DNA of 64,000 bases from Terebella lapidaria (lineage: Eukaryota; Annelida; Polychaeta; Terebellida; Terebellidae). Within the stretch, counting starts at the first letter, position 1. Each line of letters starts with the position of its first letter. A program made the position numbers and the translations under genes. This document shows positions 23,771 to 34,884 of the stretch, one piece after another. The notes under the pieces were generated by a model that worked only from the letters and a program-made list of their open reading frames with translations, did not search any database and was not told the origin of the DNA. The stretch lies in assembly GCA_949152475.1 (NCBI GenBank), contig OX424557.1:25729462-25793461 (forward strand). Direction: 5' to 3'.

Positions 23771-23840
23771 TCTCCCTATCTGCGCTGAAGTCTGTTGTAT
23801 AATGGTGCTGTTCACCCACCTGTCACTGCAACGAAGGGGG
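23771..23840. repeat. Paralogous empty site of the P-like transposon
   Basis: CCCTATCTGCGCTGAAG is followed directly by TCTGTTGTATAATGGTG. It joins sequences that in unit 1 are separated by the 6.76-kb P-like element. A further diverged copy lies near 57650-57740. Confidence 0.88.
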
Positions 23841-24094
23841 GTATTCTTCTATCTTATTAGTCGCTGGCCTATCTGTCGAGCTATACTTCAGAATAGACAG
23901 TATACCTGGACGTTCATTACATTTGCTCAACTATGGAAAACATGAGTGGAAATTCACACCTCAAATAAATATTGGATGTGGGTGAATGTGAGTGAATAAA
24001 TGCATACATGTATTCGATCTGAAAATATAAGTGAAAAGTATCCAATGATTTTTATCTTCCAAATGCACCTGAGTTCATTTTGCATTTTGATAAT

Positions 24095-24800
24095 TTAATT
24101 TTGTTGATTGGCTCACTTGAATACCTGTTGATGCCCCTGTTATCGAAATAATTCTAAAATTGTTGGGAGAAGCGAGCCAGTCTCGGCGAGGGTTATGGGG
24201 CCTGCTGAAGGCCCCAGACGCTAGAGCTATTTTTATATCATGTTGATATGTTTCCCTGGCCTCTTCTGTATATAATTTCCACCTAACATATCGATGTGTA
24301 TCTTTGCCTATTTCCATGTATACTGAAACACTTTCCATAAAGAAACATCATTCTCAATTCTCACATGGATTATGTGCTGCGACATTCGGACTGGCCAGAC
24401 GCCGTGCCGCAGTACAATGCCCAATCGCCTCAATAATAAGCCTATCCATAGCTGTACAATTCAACATATTATCCATATGTGATAAATAACACTTGTTACA
24501 ATATGATTTTTTTTATTTGTATGCACTTATTTTGGGTTTCTCTCCCCCTCTCCTTTCTCTCTTTTTTTCTTTCTTTTGATAAGGGTTGGGGGGAGGTCAG
24601 GGAGGTCTGAATCCGCTACTGGGCTCGGCATGTGCACTATCATTCCATTATTGGTTCAAAGATCCTATATGTATATGTGTAACCTTGATTGGCTGCTGAA
24701 TATTCTGCCAGGTATTCTGCCTGAAAACATAGGCAAGGTACTGTCGACATACTAAAAAAACTGTTCGAACTGGAAACGATAACAGGCTGAGACGTTTTCC
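24095..24800. other. Start of the unit 2 insertion block, no recognised feature
   Basis: Similarity to unit 1 stops near 24095. A pyrimidine-rich run (24541-24580) precedes a purine-rich one (24580-24615). I recognise no gene here. Confidence 0.4.
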
Positions 24801-24801
24801 C

Positions 24802-25705
24802 TTGACACAAAACAGAGAGTGGATCTATGGAGACTTACAGCCAACGAATAGAGAACAGAGGATAAACCACAATGAGGGTACAAAGAATGTGTACACCATT
24901 GAAGAAAACATGCCAGATAAAGTGGTCACAAGGAACATCAACACGTCTCCACAGCAGATTACACCCCTAATAACCCCAGACAATCAGAAACACGCTTTTA
25001 TCAGATACAAGCCTGCCACTCCTGTCATTTCCCTGTCCACCCCAGTCAGGTAAACATGTTCTATACTACGCTATCCTTTGCGGAATTACTTAACGTGTCA
25101 GATGAAGGCAGCGACTCGATGCTGGCTGCAAATCCACACACATGCAAGCAGGATCAGATGAATCCTGGAGATCAGATGTATCAGACGGGGGCCCCAACTC
25201 GGTGTTTGCTCCGGATCCACACAAAAGCACTCAGGATCAGATGAATCCCGGATCCGGAGTGGTTATATCGAACATCACGGACACAGTGGCCAAGAACAAA
25301 GAAGTATCAGAAGGAGGCCTCAACTCGGTGCTTGCCGTGGCAACACGTCGTACATGACTGGTAACAAAAAAGACACTGTTTGCCTCATCAGAGACTGAGA
25401 AAAAAAATAAGCCATAAAGTCGACATAAAAACATAAGTGAAGAAAATTTGACAATAGCACAAGAAGAAGAAGAATTCGGCAAAAGTGCCACCACAGAGTG
25501 CTTTGTTTGTAGTGAAGCATACAAAAATTCAAAGGACAATGGACCTTTCGGGAGATGGATTGGTTGTGAGAGCGATGGATGTGATGTATGGGTGCATGCC
25601 AAGTGTTGGATGAAAGGAAAACGATGTTGATGACGAGGATAACGCTTGCACGTGTGAAGTGTGTGCAATGCATCACAATTTTTGTGATCAGGATGAGAGT
25701 TGAGG
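24802..25705 (+). pseudogene. Broken ORF ending in a PHD-finger-like zinc-binding region
   Basis: An open frame at 24802-25048 ends at a good splice-donor-like CAG/GTAAAC. Then come three imperfect repeats encoding peptides such as QDQMNPG (starting at 25099, 25182 and 25308), in shifted frames. At 25448-25630 a frame encodes ECFVCSEAY, then GCESDGCDVWVHAKCW, and ends KGKRC-stop. One base out of frame the sequence continues with CTCEVC and CDQDES to a stop near 25702. The Cys/His spacing (C-x2-C, C-x4-C, H-x2-C, C-x2-C) fits a PHD/RING-type finger, as found at the C-terminus of some transposon-encoded proteins. The one-base shift in the finger suggests a dead copy or a sequencing error. Exon structure is uncertain, and the parent protein is not identified. 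Confidence 0.5.
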
Positions 25706-25719
25706 ACAAAACACACTTT

Positions 25720-26460
25720 GCAGTGTTGAGCAATGTTTTCAGACTATTAGCCCGTTAGATCGTTTTGTATTAATGATTATTGTTAGCAATTAAAATTAAC
25801 TGAAGTGACGGTCATTCGAGCATTCTATGATAAATTGCCTGCTCAAAATGACGTGTCCGGTCATAAATGTTGTGAATAATGTCCTCGTGCAAGTGATATT
25901 TTCATGTCATATTATTGTCAGTATTTGCAATTATATCAAAATATTTTGGAGCATAGTGCACATATATTTTGAGTCAGGCACAAATACTAAGTATTCATTT
26001 TCAGTATTAAACTTGGCATTATACATTCATTGATTTTCATGGTTTAATTCCTTTTTGTCAATTTTGCTCATTTTGTTTTCAATAATAATTATAGTTATAC
26101 AAGTACGGATGCACGTACACATAAGTTTTGTGGGTCATTTCAGTACAAATGTTGAAAAATACATTGTTTTCTTCAATATCGTGACACAGACGTGGCAAGA
26201 TTAACAGTACAGTGTTTACCAAATCCTGCTGCTACACTGATTTATTTCCATTACATAATAAATTCAGTATCACCAACTTCATTGATGCCGGTAAGATATA
26301 GTAATTGATATGATATCAACATACATGTAAATGCTGTTATGTATCCACCATATTCATAATTGTTTTTCTTCAGTCATCTCACATCTTCAGATTCGGGTTC
26401 AGATTCATCTAGGTCACATTCAGTTATGAAATCGTACATCTTCTTCAATAACTCCAGGTA
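25720..26460. other. Stretch without recognised feature
   Basis: AT-rich sequence with short frames only. No repeat relationship was noticed within the window. Confidence 0.4.
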
Positions 26461-28726
26461 GTCATTTTAAGTCACACGCTTCTTCACTCCAGTGTGCCAC
26501 TTGTGCGACCAAGAATGTCGAGAGTCATCATTCACAATCTGCGAGATGGCCTTTTCTATAAATTTTTCTAGCTCGAACATAGTGCGTTTCTCCAGTTTGT
26601 CATGTTCTGCTGATTCCTCTTTTGTGACGAACAGCGGCCCGATAACACATTTCGCAGCTGATGCTTTGTCCTGGCGCGTTGTGTTGTGATGCTCAAAAAC
26701 ACTGTCTACAAATTGGGCATGGTTGTCAGATGCGTTTTTGCAAAAGTTGAAAAAGACCTGTCGTGGCCCTTGAACTTCAACAACTGTTGGCGCAAACCAT
26801 CTACTGTGTCATAATTGGTGCATACCTCGCACCAATCTTCGTCTTTAGGCGCGAGTGTCAGGAAGCTTTGTATCCCATTTCTTTGCTTATTTCTTCAAAT
26901 CGAAAATCTGGGCCTTCACCAGTGTATGTTGCTCCTGTCATATTCCAAGACATAGTCCTGTTGATGAAGTCGCCCAACTGATCAGGTACCATTGGGCGCT
27001 GCATCAAATCATGTGCGTTGAGCTCTCTGTAAGCTGGATGATCCCGGCAGTCCATATTTGGGAGAACTTTGCTCGCCCAGCCCACATGATGTCTGGTCTG
27101 GCACTCCTTACCCCAGCACGGAATAGAAATATGGAATCCATGATTCCGAAAGTGATGTCCACCAGGAATTTGTAACTAGGATCTTTGACAACACTATTGT
27201 CCAGGAACTTGATGAAGTCCTTTGCTGAAAAATTGATTGTGCATGTGTCATTGGCTGATTCATCATGCGTTTTCATAATGAATGCCACCTGGAGTTCATC
27301 TGTTAAGGCAATTCTGACAATAGATAGGATATGTCCAACCTTTGTGATGAGCTGAGACGCTTTTTGTGGACCTGAGAGCTGTTTGTGATGTGAAGTTGAA
27401 CAAAACTACCATATTTTTCCCAGAAGACTGGCCAGAGAATCTCCACTAACGACTGCCCCATGTTCATCTCCATGTGACCCCCACTAGGTACAACTACCAC
27501 CCAGTCGAATTCCAAAGAGGAATTGGCATGCTCACTGTGTTTTGTGCAATCTGGTTTACTTGGAGGCAATTCCTGGCACTCCATGCAACGACAGGTTGAT
27601 TGGCACATTCGCCAAATGAGATTACAGTATATCAAAGTATATTACAGTATATCACAATATACTGTCGCTTGCTATCTTGGCAGTACTTGTTTATTTTGGC
27701 TTGCTGACCAATGTCAAGCAAAACTGTTCGCATTGCTTCATAGTAATTCGGGTTTACCATGCTTCGCGTGAGGACTGTGACATCTGGAATATCTATGGAG
27801 TCTTATATATTCTGGTCGAGCAGGTTTTTCTTTTTCAGCATATATTCTCACATGATCCTCACTGTCTCTGTCAGCCTTCATGCATGTTTCCACTGTGTAT
27901 GTTCTGCTGGGTGCACCATCATCTTTTTTCAGATTTCTTCAACTGTGCCAAGCTTGATCCACACTGTCCACATTGTCTACTCTGTTTCCTGTTCTCACCA
28001 CCACAATCAGTGCATATCTTGAAAGATGTCTTTCATCATTTGCTACTTTCTCATCCACCATGTCCACCCAAGAGTCATGCACTTGTTTCTGCTGGGCAGA
28101 CAAATACGGGAATAGCTGTTGATCATGGGGAATTTTTTCACATCATCTTCCTCATCGACGTGCTTGAGCTTCTCGATATGATCTGAGGTTAGTCCAGTGT
28201 TCCTCCTAGAACGTGGTGATAGATCATAATTATGTGTCTTCCAGGTGGTCATCTTTATCAATCTGAAATGCCACGACCATTGTGACCACAGAGTTATAGC
28301 ATCGTTTTCAACCTTTATTTTCCATTTTCTTCTCTAACACTTGGTTATTGTCTAATGTGACTATGATGTCTCCAAGTGGACAATGCACCTGCTGATGCTC
28401 ATTCAACATTTGCAGTCATCGAATAACCGTATTGCAATCATCGGATAACAGCATTGGTTATCCGATTGGTTATTTGAATTTACGACATACCCTATTGCTT
28501 AAAGATAATGTTTGGGTTGTACTTTCATTATTCTGCCTCTCTGCTTGTCTCAGTGTAGATGCAGCTTTTGTTTTGCTCAGTAGTCGGTGTACTTAAATCC
28601 AGGTCTGGCGAATCAACATCAATTTGTCAGTTTGTCAGTAAAGTAGCATGCTCGACTGCAGCTATGATGCGTGTGGCCTGTTGTGTGCTGTTTTCCGGTG
28701 AATTCAATCTTGCTCGCTTTGCATAT
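26460..28726 (-). pseudogene. Decayed multicopy ORF family (3' part), split from its 5' part by the gypsy insertion
   Basis: Minus-strand reading gives collinear protein-like blocks. About 27800-27660 reads SIDIPDVTVLTRSMVNP. 27635-27303 contains MECQELPPSKPDCTKH and FDWVVVVPSGGHMEMNM. 27288-27004 contains KFLVDITFGIMDSIFLFRAG. 27085-26858 contains HPAYRELNAHDLMQRP and TGEGPDFRFEE. A last block ends near 26469. Adjacent blocks change frame at about 27303, 27060 and 26855, and in-frame stops occur upstream. Proteins with the pattern HPxYREL...TGEGxDF recur as uncharacterised, often repetitive genes in invertebrates (recognised from memory, not searched). No function is known to me. The 5' coding sequence continues beyond the gypsy element at 39124-39250. 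Confidence 0.6.
28260..28500. other. Degenerate part of the same ORF family region
   Basis: Between the recognisable 3' blocks and the gypsy insertion I see only broken minus-strand frames. GTTATCCGATTGGTTAT-like repeats occur near 28440-28475. Confidence 0.35.
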
Positions 28727-28731
28727 ACTTC

Positions 28732-29501
28732 TGTGAAGAATATCGTTCACGGCCGATATCAAGCCGACTTAAACTGGGTCGTTGTGCTAATAACAAGCCG
28801 GCAGTTATATTTCAACTGTTTATTGTGATGATAAATATCCAATGTTCAATCACACACAATCAGGGCCGACAATCACTCCTAAAGTCCAGTGATATTCCCG
28901 GTCGAATTATATCCTTATATATGCTATATTATAGTCCTTCTTATATGTCTCACAGTTTATATTCCAGTTTATACAGTTCACAAATATATCCACTTCCTTA
29001 TAATCACGGCTATTTATCTCCTATCTGATATACGTCTGTTCACCGTGAAAGTCTCTTCTCAACTGCGCAGATTTGCAGGGCCGTGGGACAGAGTAGATGT
29101 ATTTTCCCGCCAAGTGTGAGCGGAGTTGTGTCATTGGCTATGTATGTGCTGATGTGTGCTGATCTCACCGGGAAAGTGGGTTTCCCCGGTATGTGGCGAG
29201 ACATGTTTGGGTCTGAATGCTGTGCATGTGATGTCTATGTAAATGAGTATGTGCATGTGAAGGTCAAGGCCGGTGTACTGGGGTCGAATTATTTGATTGG
29301 ACGGGGCCGAAGGTGTGAGCTGTTTGACCTGTGTTTGCCTTGTTTGGGGGCCGCGTGGTTATTCGTGGTTTTGTATGTTTTGTCCGTGTAGTGATCGTGT
29401 AGTGGTTATATTTAGCGTGGTGTGTAGAATATGCGTGGGCGAGTTGTCATGGAGATGTGTGCGGGAGGGGACGGGCGTTTACTGTCACTAAAAATGCTAC
29501 A
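28732..29501 (-). repeat. 3' LTR of the gypsy element
   Basis: 770 bp. It differs from the 5' LTR at two adjacent bases (ATCCAC versus ATCCTT near 28990) and once near the end (GGGCGTTT versus GGGTGTTT). ORFs inside the LTR are also present in the other copy and are not genes. Confidence 0.96.
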
Positions 29502-29516
29502 TTACACCCCTTCATT
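29502..29516 (-). other. Candidate polypurine tract
   Basis: Immediately upstream of the 3' LTR in the element's sense the strand reads AATGAAGGGGTGTAA, with a short purine core GAAGGGG. This is the expected place for plus-strand priming. The tract is short, so the call is positional. Confidence 0.55.
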
Positions 29517-31194
29517 AATCTACGCCCTCGGAGATTACCCTCCCCGGACCCTACCGTCGCAAAAACTAAACATAAAAAGCTAAAGAAGTCCTAAAAGGTC
29601 AAACCCCAACACTCACACACACTCGCCGCGCGACAATGGGAGAACACTCCATACAATAAAAATTCCTAACCGTCAAAATAAACGTCAGCAGTCAGTCCGT
29701 CAGCAGTCACTACGATGATACATTTACAAATACATGCACAACAACGAGTATGAGATGACATGATGTGATTAAACAAAACTCCTCGACATTCTCTAGTAGA
29801 ATGGACAAATTACGTGACCAAGGTGATTACAGTGACCAGGATTACTTCTCCCATGTCACTATAGGGCCGACATGATGCTGGGCCGACAGTTCAGGGTCGA
29901 GCAGATCAGCGTGACCAGGATTTCCAAGTCACTATCCTGTGGGGCCGACACAACAGGGCCGGCAGTTCAAGGCCGAAGTTCGTTACTACTCCCGACCACA
30001 TTTGCTGGCAGGAGACGGCGGGGCCGCTGTGATGTGAGGCCGACAAGTTCACTGGGTCGATTGTGGAAATAGTTCGGGTTTGTTCAGGGTCGAATTCTGC
30101 CATGTTTTGTGAAGTATGGCCTTATACTTGTTCGGATCCGATCCTCATGCAGCGTGTTGTTGTTCCGGGTGTGTGCCGCGAGGCGGGGCCGTCGTCAGGG
30201 AAACGCGGGTACGATCCTTCTCCGACCTACCAGGCCGGTCCGTTACGACAGCAGGGGGGTTCACACACTGTCCAGTTTTCCGAATGTTCATCTGCCGTCC
30301 CCTGGATTACACGTTCCAAAACATATCCTAAATGTACTTATCGACTGTTCGAATTACTGGGCTCTTTTTGCCCGACGACTCACTATTGAAATTATTAAGG
30401 GGAGTTCATGGAGGTGCTGTGAACAGCTACAGGGTCCACCTGCGCTCGTGCGACCCTTGTGACCTGCACAGTTTATCGTTCCTTTTCTTTCAGAGTTAGC
30501 GCACAGTAGACTAGCGGGGTCGAATTGCTGTTTTGCAGACGACACACAGTGATTAGAGGCTGAGATATTAATATCAATCACTCACAGGGGCGGACATCGT
30601 TCCGTTCATTATCAGCCAGTTCACAAGACGACGGGGCCGCTATATTGTTGGGGTCGAAGTTGCAATGATCTGGGTCGGTCACACCGCGGCGCTTTGAATA
30701 TTTTGGGTGATGAATTTGGTGACAGGCCGCATCTTGGCATGATAGCTTTTCCGTGACTGGTTCCCGTACCACTGGGCCGTTCCTCCGAATATTACATGGA
30801 GTGAGTAGAGGCTCTGTCGACGCATACTCCGGAACGAATCACACTATCACCTCTTCGACAACTAAGTGGCCTTACTCACGGTGTGACTGGTTATTATCCT
30901 CTTCGGCTGACACATGGATAGAAACTTGACATGATATTTTAGTTAGTGCGTAACACACGCGGAACAATGGTACATGCTATACGGGGTCGAAACCAATTAT
31001 TCACCAGCATCATAATTATGAAATCATATCAAGTGTATATATATCGAATTTGCCTCACTGACATCTTGTACATGTTAAATGCATATATTGTTATTGTAAT
31101 ATAATATATTATTATTGTGAATGACATGATATCATAGTCCATTAGACATGCATAATTCATCATCAATGGTATCAATCAGATAACCAGGCCGGGG
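29517..31194 (-). other. 1.7-kb non-coding 3' tail of the gypsy element
   Basis: It lies between the pol stop and the polypurine tract. It holds only short overlapping minus-strand frames (up to about 75 codons) with no signal peptide or transmembrane pattern of an envelope gene. It is unusually dense in plus-strand GGGTCG and GGGCCG (about 15 copies). It could be an eroded third ORF or a long regulatory untranslated region. Confidence 0.6.
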
Positions 31195-34100
31195 TTATCT
31201 ATATCGGGCCGGTCTGCGTGCGTTGCGTCTGGGTCGACTTGGTCGTGCAGGCGGGGGCGTAGCCTCGCTTGTCTCAGGGTCGGAAGATACCACAGGCTTT
31301 TGCCTGCGTGTCTTGCTTGCCGGTTTTGGTGTGTCGGAACTTGATCTGCGTGATCTTTTCCGTTGCCGATGTCGACTTGGGCCGGATGAAGTCGGAGGTC
31401 GCGATTGACGATTTTGGGTCGTTGGCGAGTCAGACTCAGCTGTTTGGGCTGAATCGGTATGCCGATCTTGGACTGTTACCTCCCAAGGGTAATAGAACTC
31501 CTTGAGAAGTCCCATGGGGTCGGGTGACTGTTCTGGGTCGGACTTGCTTGACGACGACGTGGGTCGTACAGGGTCGGAGTAGATGTGGGCCGCTTGGTTG
31601 TCACCTTCGTATGGCTTGAGCACATCCAGATGAACAACACGAGTGTTCCGAGGGTTGGAAACCAGGGCGATTCGGTAATCAACCTCGGTTACACGGTCGA
31701 TGATCCTCCAGGGACCAGTCCAGGGCCGAGCGAACTTATTATTCTGCGTGAGTGGCAGATAATAATACCGGACCAGTTCGCCTGGTTGAAACTGGGGTCG
31801 TGGTTTTGCGTGGGCGTCATAACCCATCTTTTGCCGAATTGCCGCTTTTTCGAGATGGTCTTGGGCGAAACCGTGGGCCGTCCTGATGGCTTGCCGCAAA
31901 TACTCCACATACTCCGGACCACACGGAGGTAGAGGCTCAGGGTCGTAGGTCGGAAACATGAGGTCGACTGGCAAGTTACACTCATGTCCATACACCATCA
32001 GATGCGGGGTGCATCCCGTGGACGAGTGTACTGAGGTTCGATAGGCCATTAACACATATGGCAGGTGCAAGTCCCAATCGTTTGCACGATCGCTGACGAA
32101 CGCACTCAGCATGTTGAGCAATGTCCTGTTGAATCGCTCAACTTGGCCGTCGCTCTGGGGTCGGTATGGGGTCGTACGAATCTTCTTAGCGCCCAGTAGA
32201 CGCACAACATGCCGGAACAGGGACGACTCAAACTCAGTACCTTGATCGCTATGGATCGCCTTGGGGACACCGTGGTAGACTATCCACCGATTCACCAGGG
32301 TGTCGGCAACATTTTTGGCCGTATGTCGCCGTAGCGGAAAAGCGTCAGTGTACTTCGTAAAGTAGTCCGACACGACTAGTACATACCGATGGCCTCTTCC
32401 CGTGATCTTGTGGGTGTCGAGGATGTCCATCGCTATTCTGTCGAACGGCGCTCCTGTCGGTAGCTGTGTCAGGGGCGATCTTTTTGGGGCCGGTTTACCC
32501 TTGCGGGTCACACATTGCGGGCAGCGGGCACACCAGCGGGCGACGTCCAACGCCAAGCCGGGCCAGTAGAATCGGCGCCTGACTCTCTCGATGGTACGCT
32601 GTATGCCGAGATGTCCGACAATCTTTAGGTCGTGTAGTTGGTGCAGAACTTGTGTCCTGAGTGCTACGGGGAGCACGGTTTGCACCACAGGCCGGCCGGC
32701 GGGGTCGGGTTTTATATGTCGAACCAGCACTCCGTCTTGTAGCGCCAGGAGGTTCCAGCGGGAAACAAGTGTCTTTACCTCCTCTCCTTGGCGGGCGACT
32801 TCTCTAGAGTCGGGCTTGGTGCCGGCTAACATCCATTGCCGCACTTTTCCGACGCTGGGGTCGGCTTGCTGTGCCGCGACAATGTCCTGGGTCGAATAGT
32901 CCGAAAGCCACTTTTGTCCATCAAGTGTGGCGTCCAAAGCACGGACTCGAACAACTTGGCGTGCCGAAACTAGCTGGGGCAAGACCGGTGATGTTATCGA
33001 ATCACTGTCCAGGAGGTCTGCCCTTGTCTGGGTCGGAACAACAGTTATCCGACGAACTGGAAGTTCTCCGGAACTTGTTTCTGGGTCGGTCGGAGGTGTG
33101 ACGAGTCGTCCGGGACAGTCTTGGTGTTTACAACTGTGGCACCGTGACAGGCCGTCGGCGTTACCGTGTAGTTTACCGGGTCGATGCTCTATCCGAAAGT
33201 CATACTGCTGTAGCTTGGCGAGCCACCTAGCGAGCATGCCGTCGGCGTCGCTGTAATTTTTCAGCCACCTCAGCGAGCTATGGTCGGTCCGGAGGAGGAA
33301 TTTCCTACCCCAGAGGTAGTGCCGATAGTGTTGCACCATCTCAACTACTGCCAGTAGTTCCCGATAGGTGGTGCAATAATTCCGCTGGGTCCGGGAAAGG
33401 GTTTTACTGGCGAACCCGATGGGGATCTCCTTCCCGTTAACCCTTTGTGAGAGGGCGCCTCCCACAGCAAAGCCGCTTGCATCCGTGTCGAGGATGAAGT
33501 AGTCGTCCGGATTCTGGGTCGGATGAGCGAGCTTGGGCGCCTTGATGAGGGCGTCGCGGAGTCGCTGAAAAGCTCGTCGCTGGGCCGGTCCCCAAGTGAA
33601 GTGGCATTCACCTCGGGTAAGCGCTACGAGAGGTTCAGCGATCTCAGCGTAGTCCTTGATGAATCGCCTGTGGTAGTTGGCGAAACCAAGAAAAGCCCTG
33701 ACGTCGGTGATCTCGCACGGGGTCGGCCATTCTCTGATGGCTTTGACTTTGTTGGGGTCGACTCGGATTCCTTGGCCGCTCACTATGAACCCTAAGTACA
33801 AGATTTCCCGTTGGAACAACTCACACTTCTTGGGCTGTAGTTTCAGGCCTGCCGATCTGATCCGATCCAGGACCGCTTCCAGGTTTGCGAGTGCCTGATC
33901 GAATGTTCTGCCGTAAGCTATCACGTCGTCGAGATAGCACATACACCGGGTCCACAAGTAACCACGGAGTATGGTCTCCATAAGCCGTTCGAAGGTTGCC
34001 GGGGCGTTGCTAAGGCCGAATGGCATGACCTTAAACTGATAGAGTCCCTTCCTTGTGGCGAAGGCAGTCTTGGGTCTATCGCTGGGGTCGACTTCGACCT

Positions 34101-34884
34101 GCCAGTAGCCGGAGGCCAGGTCTAGGGCCGAGAAGTAGTTGGCGCCTGCCAGGGCGTCATGAGTGTCCTGAATGTTGGGCAAGGGATACGAGTCCTTGCG
34201 GGTGACGTCATTCAGGAGCCGATAGTCGACACAGAAGCGTACTTGTCCGTTCTTCTTCCGCACGAGCACTACCTGTGCGCTCCAGGGCGAATCTGACGGC
34301 TCAATACACCCCAAGCGGAGCATCTTGTCGATCTCCTCGTCGATGATGCTTTGCTGCGCCTGAGGGACGCGTCGCTGTCGTTGTCGAATCGGGGCCGAGT
34401 TGCCGGTGTCGATTCTATGCTGGACGACTTGGGTCCGTCCCAGTTGGCCGTCTGGGTGCATGAATGTGTCCTGGTATTGGTGAACCAGGTTGGCGCAACG
34501 CCGATGTTGTTCCGGCGCTAGTCCGGCGCGATCCACCATTTCTTGTAGATGTGGCGGTAGGTCGCGGTAATGACTGGCGTCTACCGTGGCCGGGTCGGGC
34601 TCCTCTCCGGGTCGTGGCAGAGCTCCGACGACACTTTCGACAGGGCTTGCTATGGCGACAGGGTCGGAACGGGTGAGCGTAATGCCGGTATCTGCTGGAT
34701 TGACTACCGACACCTTTACGCACTGCCGATTCAGGGTCGTAAGTGTTCTCCCCATGATGAGGTCGGTTTCCTCGGGAAAGGTCGTAAGTGGCTGGACTAT
34801 CCTCGGGTGTTGTCGAACTCGAACTCGGGAAGTCGGGACCAGCTCCACTATTGCTTCGCTGCGTGCGGGGACGGTGACAGCTCG
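31195..34884 (-). CDS. pol: gypsy pol: reverse transcriptase, RNase H, integrase
   Basis: Open from just after the TGA at 34885-34887 to the TAG at 31195-31197. Its first ATG- or GTG-like codon is GTG 34848, which is unlikely to be a true start; expression is expected as part of a polyprotein. Counting from 34848, RT is about residues 145-330 (LDLASGY with D243, then YLDD at 305-308). RNase H begins with LDTDAS near 453-458. Integrase has an HHCC zinc finger (H739, H745 or nearby, C776, C779) and the catalytic triad D808, D868, E904 with 35 residues between the last two. A TGPWRII chromatin-binding-type motif follows. The Arg/Ser/Pro-rich C-terminus is basic. All catalytic residues are present. 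The clade within Ty3/gypsy is not assigned. Confidence 0.95.
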   Translation of the reverse strand, partial: RAVTVPARSEAIVELVPTSRVRVRQHPRIVQPLTTFPEETDLIMGRTLTTLNRQCVKVSVVNPADTGITLTRSDPVAIASPVESVVGALPRPGEEPDPATVDASHYRDLPPHLQEMVDRAGLAPEQHRRCANLVHQYQDTFMHPDGQLGRTQVVQHRIDTGNSAPIRQRQRRVPQAQQSIIDEEIDKMLRLGCIEPSDSPWSAQVVLVRKKNGQVRFCVDYRLLNDVTRKDSYPLPNIQDTHDALAGANYFSALDLASGYWQVEVDPSDRPKTAFATRKGLYQFKVMPFGLSNAPATFERLMETILRGYLWTRCMCYLDDVIAYGRTFDQALANLEAVLDRIRSAGLKLQPKKCELFQREILYLGFIVSGQGIRVDPNKVKAIREWPTPCEITDVRAFLGFANYHRRFIKDYAEIAEPLVALTRGECHFTWGPAQRRAFQRLRDALIKAPKLAHPTQNPDDYFILDTDASGFAVGGALSQRVNGKEIPIGFASKTLSRTQRNYCTTYRELLAVVEMVQHYRHYLWGRKFLLRTDHSSLRWLKNYSDADGMLARWLAKLQQYDFRIEHRPGKLHGNADGLSRCHSCKHQDCPGRLVTPPTDPETSSGELPVRRITVVPTQTRADLLDSDSITSPVLPQLVSARQVVRVRALDATLDGQKWLSDYSTQDIVAAQQADPSVGKVRQWMLAGTKPDSREVARQGEEVKTLVSRWNLLALQDGVLVRHIKPDPAGRPVVQTVLPVALRTQVLHQLHDLKIVGHLGIQRTIERVRRRFYWPGLALDVARWCARCPQCVTRKGKPAPKRSPLTQLPTGAPFDRIAMDILDTHKITGRGHRYVLVVSDYFTKYTDAFPLRRHTAKNVADTLVNRWIVYHGVPKAIHSDQGTEFESSLFRHVVRLLGAKKIRTTPYRPQSDGQVERFNRTLLNMLSAFVSDRANDWDLHLPYVLMAYRTSVHSSTGCTPHLMVYGHECNLPVDLMFPTYDPEPLPPCGPEYVEYLRQAIRTAHGFAQDHLEKAAIRQKMGYDAHAKPRPQFQPGELVRYYYLPLTQNNKFARPWTGPWRIIDRVTEVDYRIALVSNPRNTRVVHLDVLKPYEGDNQAAHIYSDPVRPTSSSSKSDPEQSPDPMGLLKEFYYPWEVTVQDRHTDSAQTAESDSPTTQNRQSRPPTSSGPSRHRQRKRSRRSSSDTPKPASKTRRQKPVVSSDPETSEATPPPARPSRPRRNARRPARYR

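Noticed and set aside
28825..29391. ORFs within the LTRs (also at 38507-39109)
   Set aside because: Present identically in both LTRs because the LTRs are duplicates, and antisense to the element. No domain.
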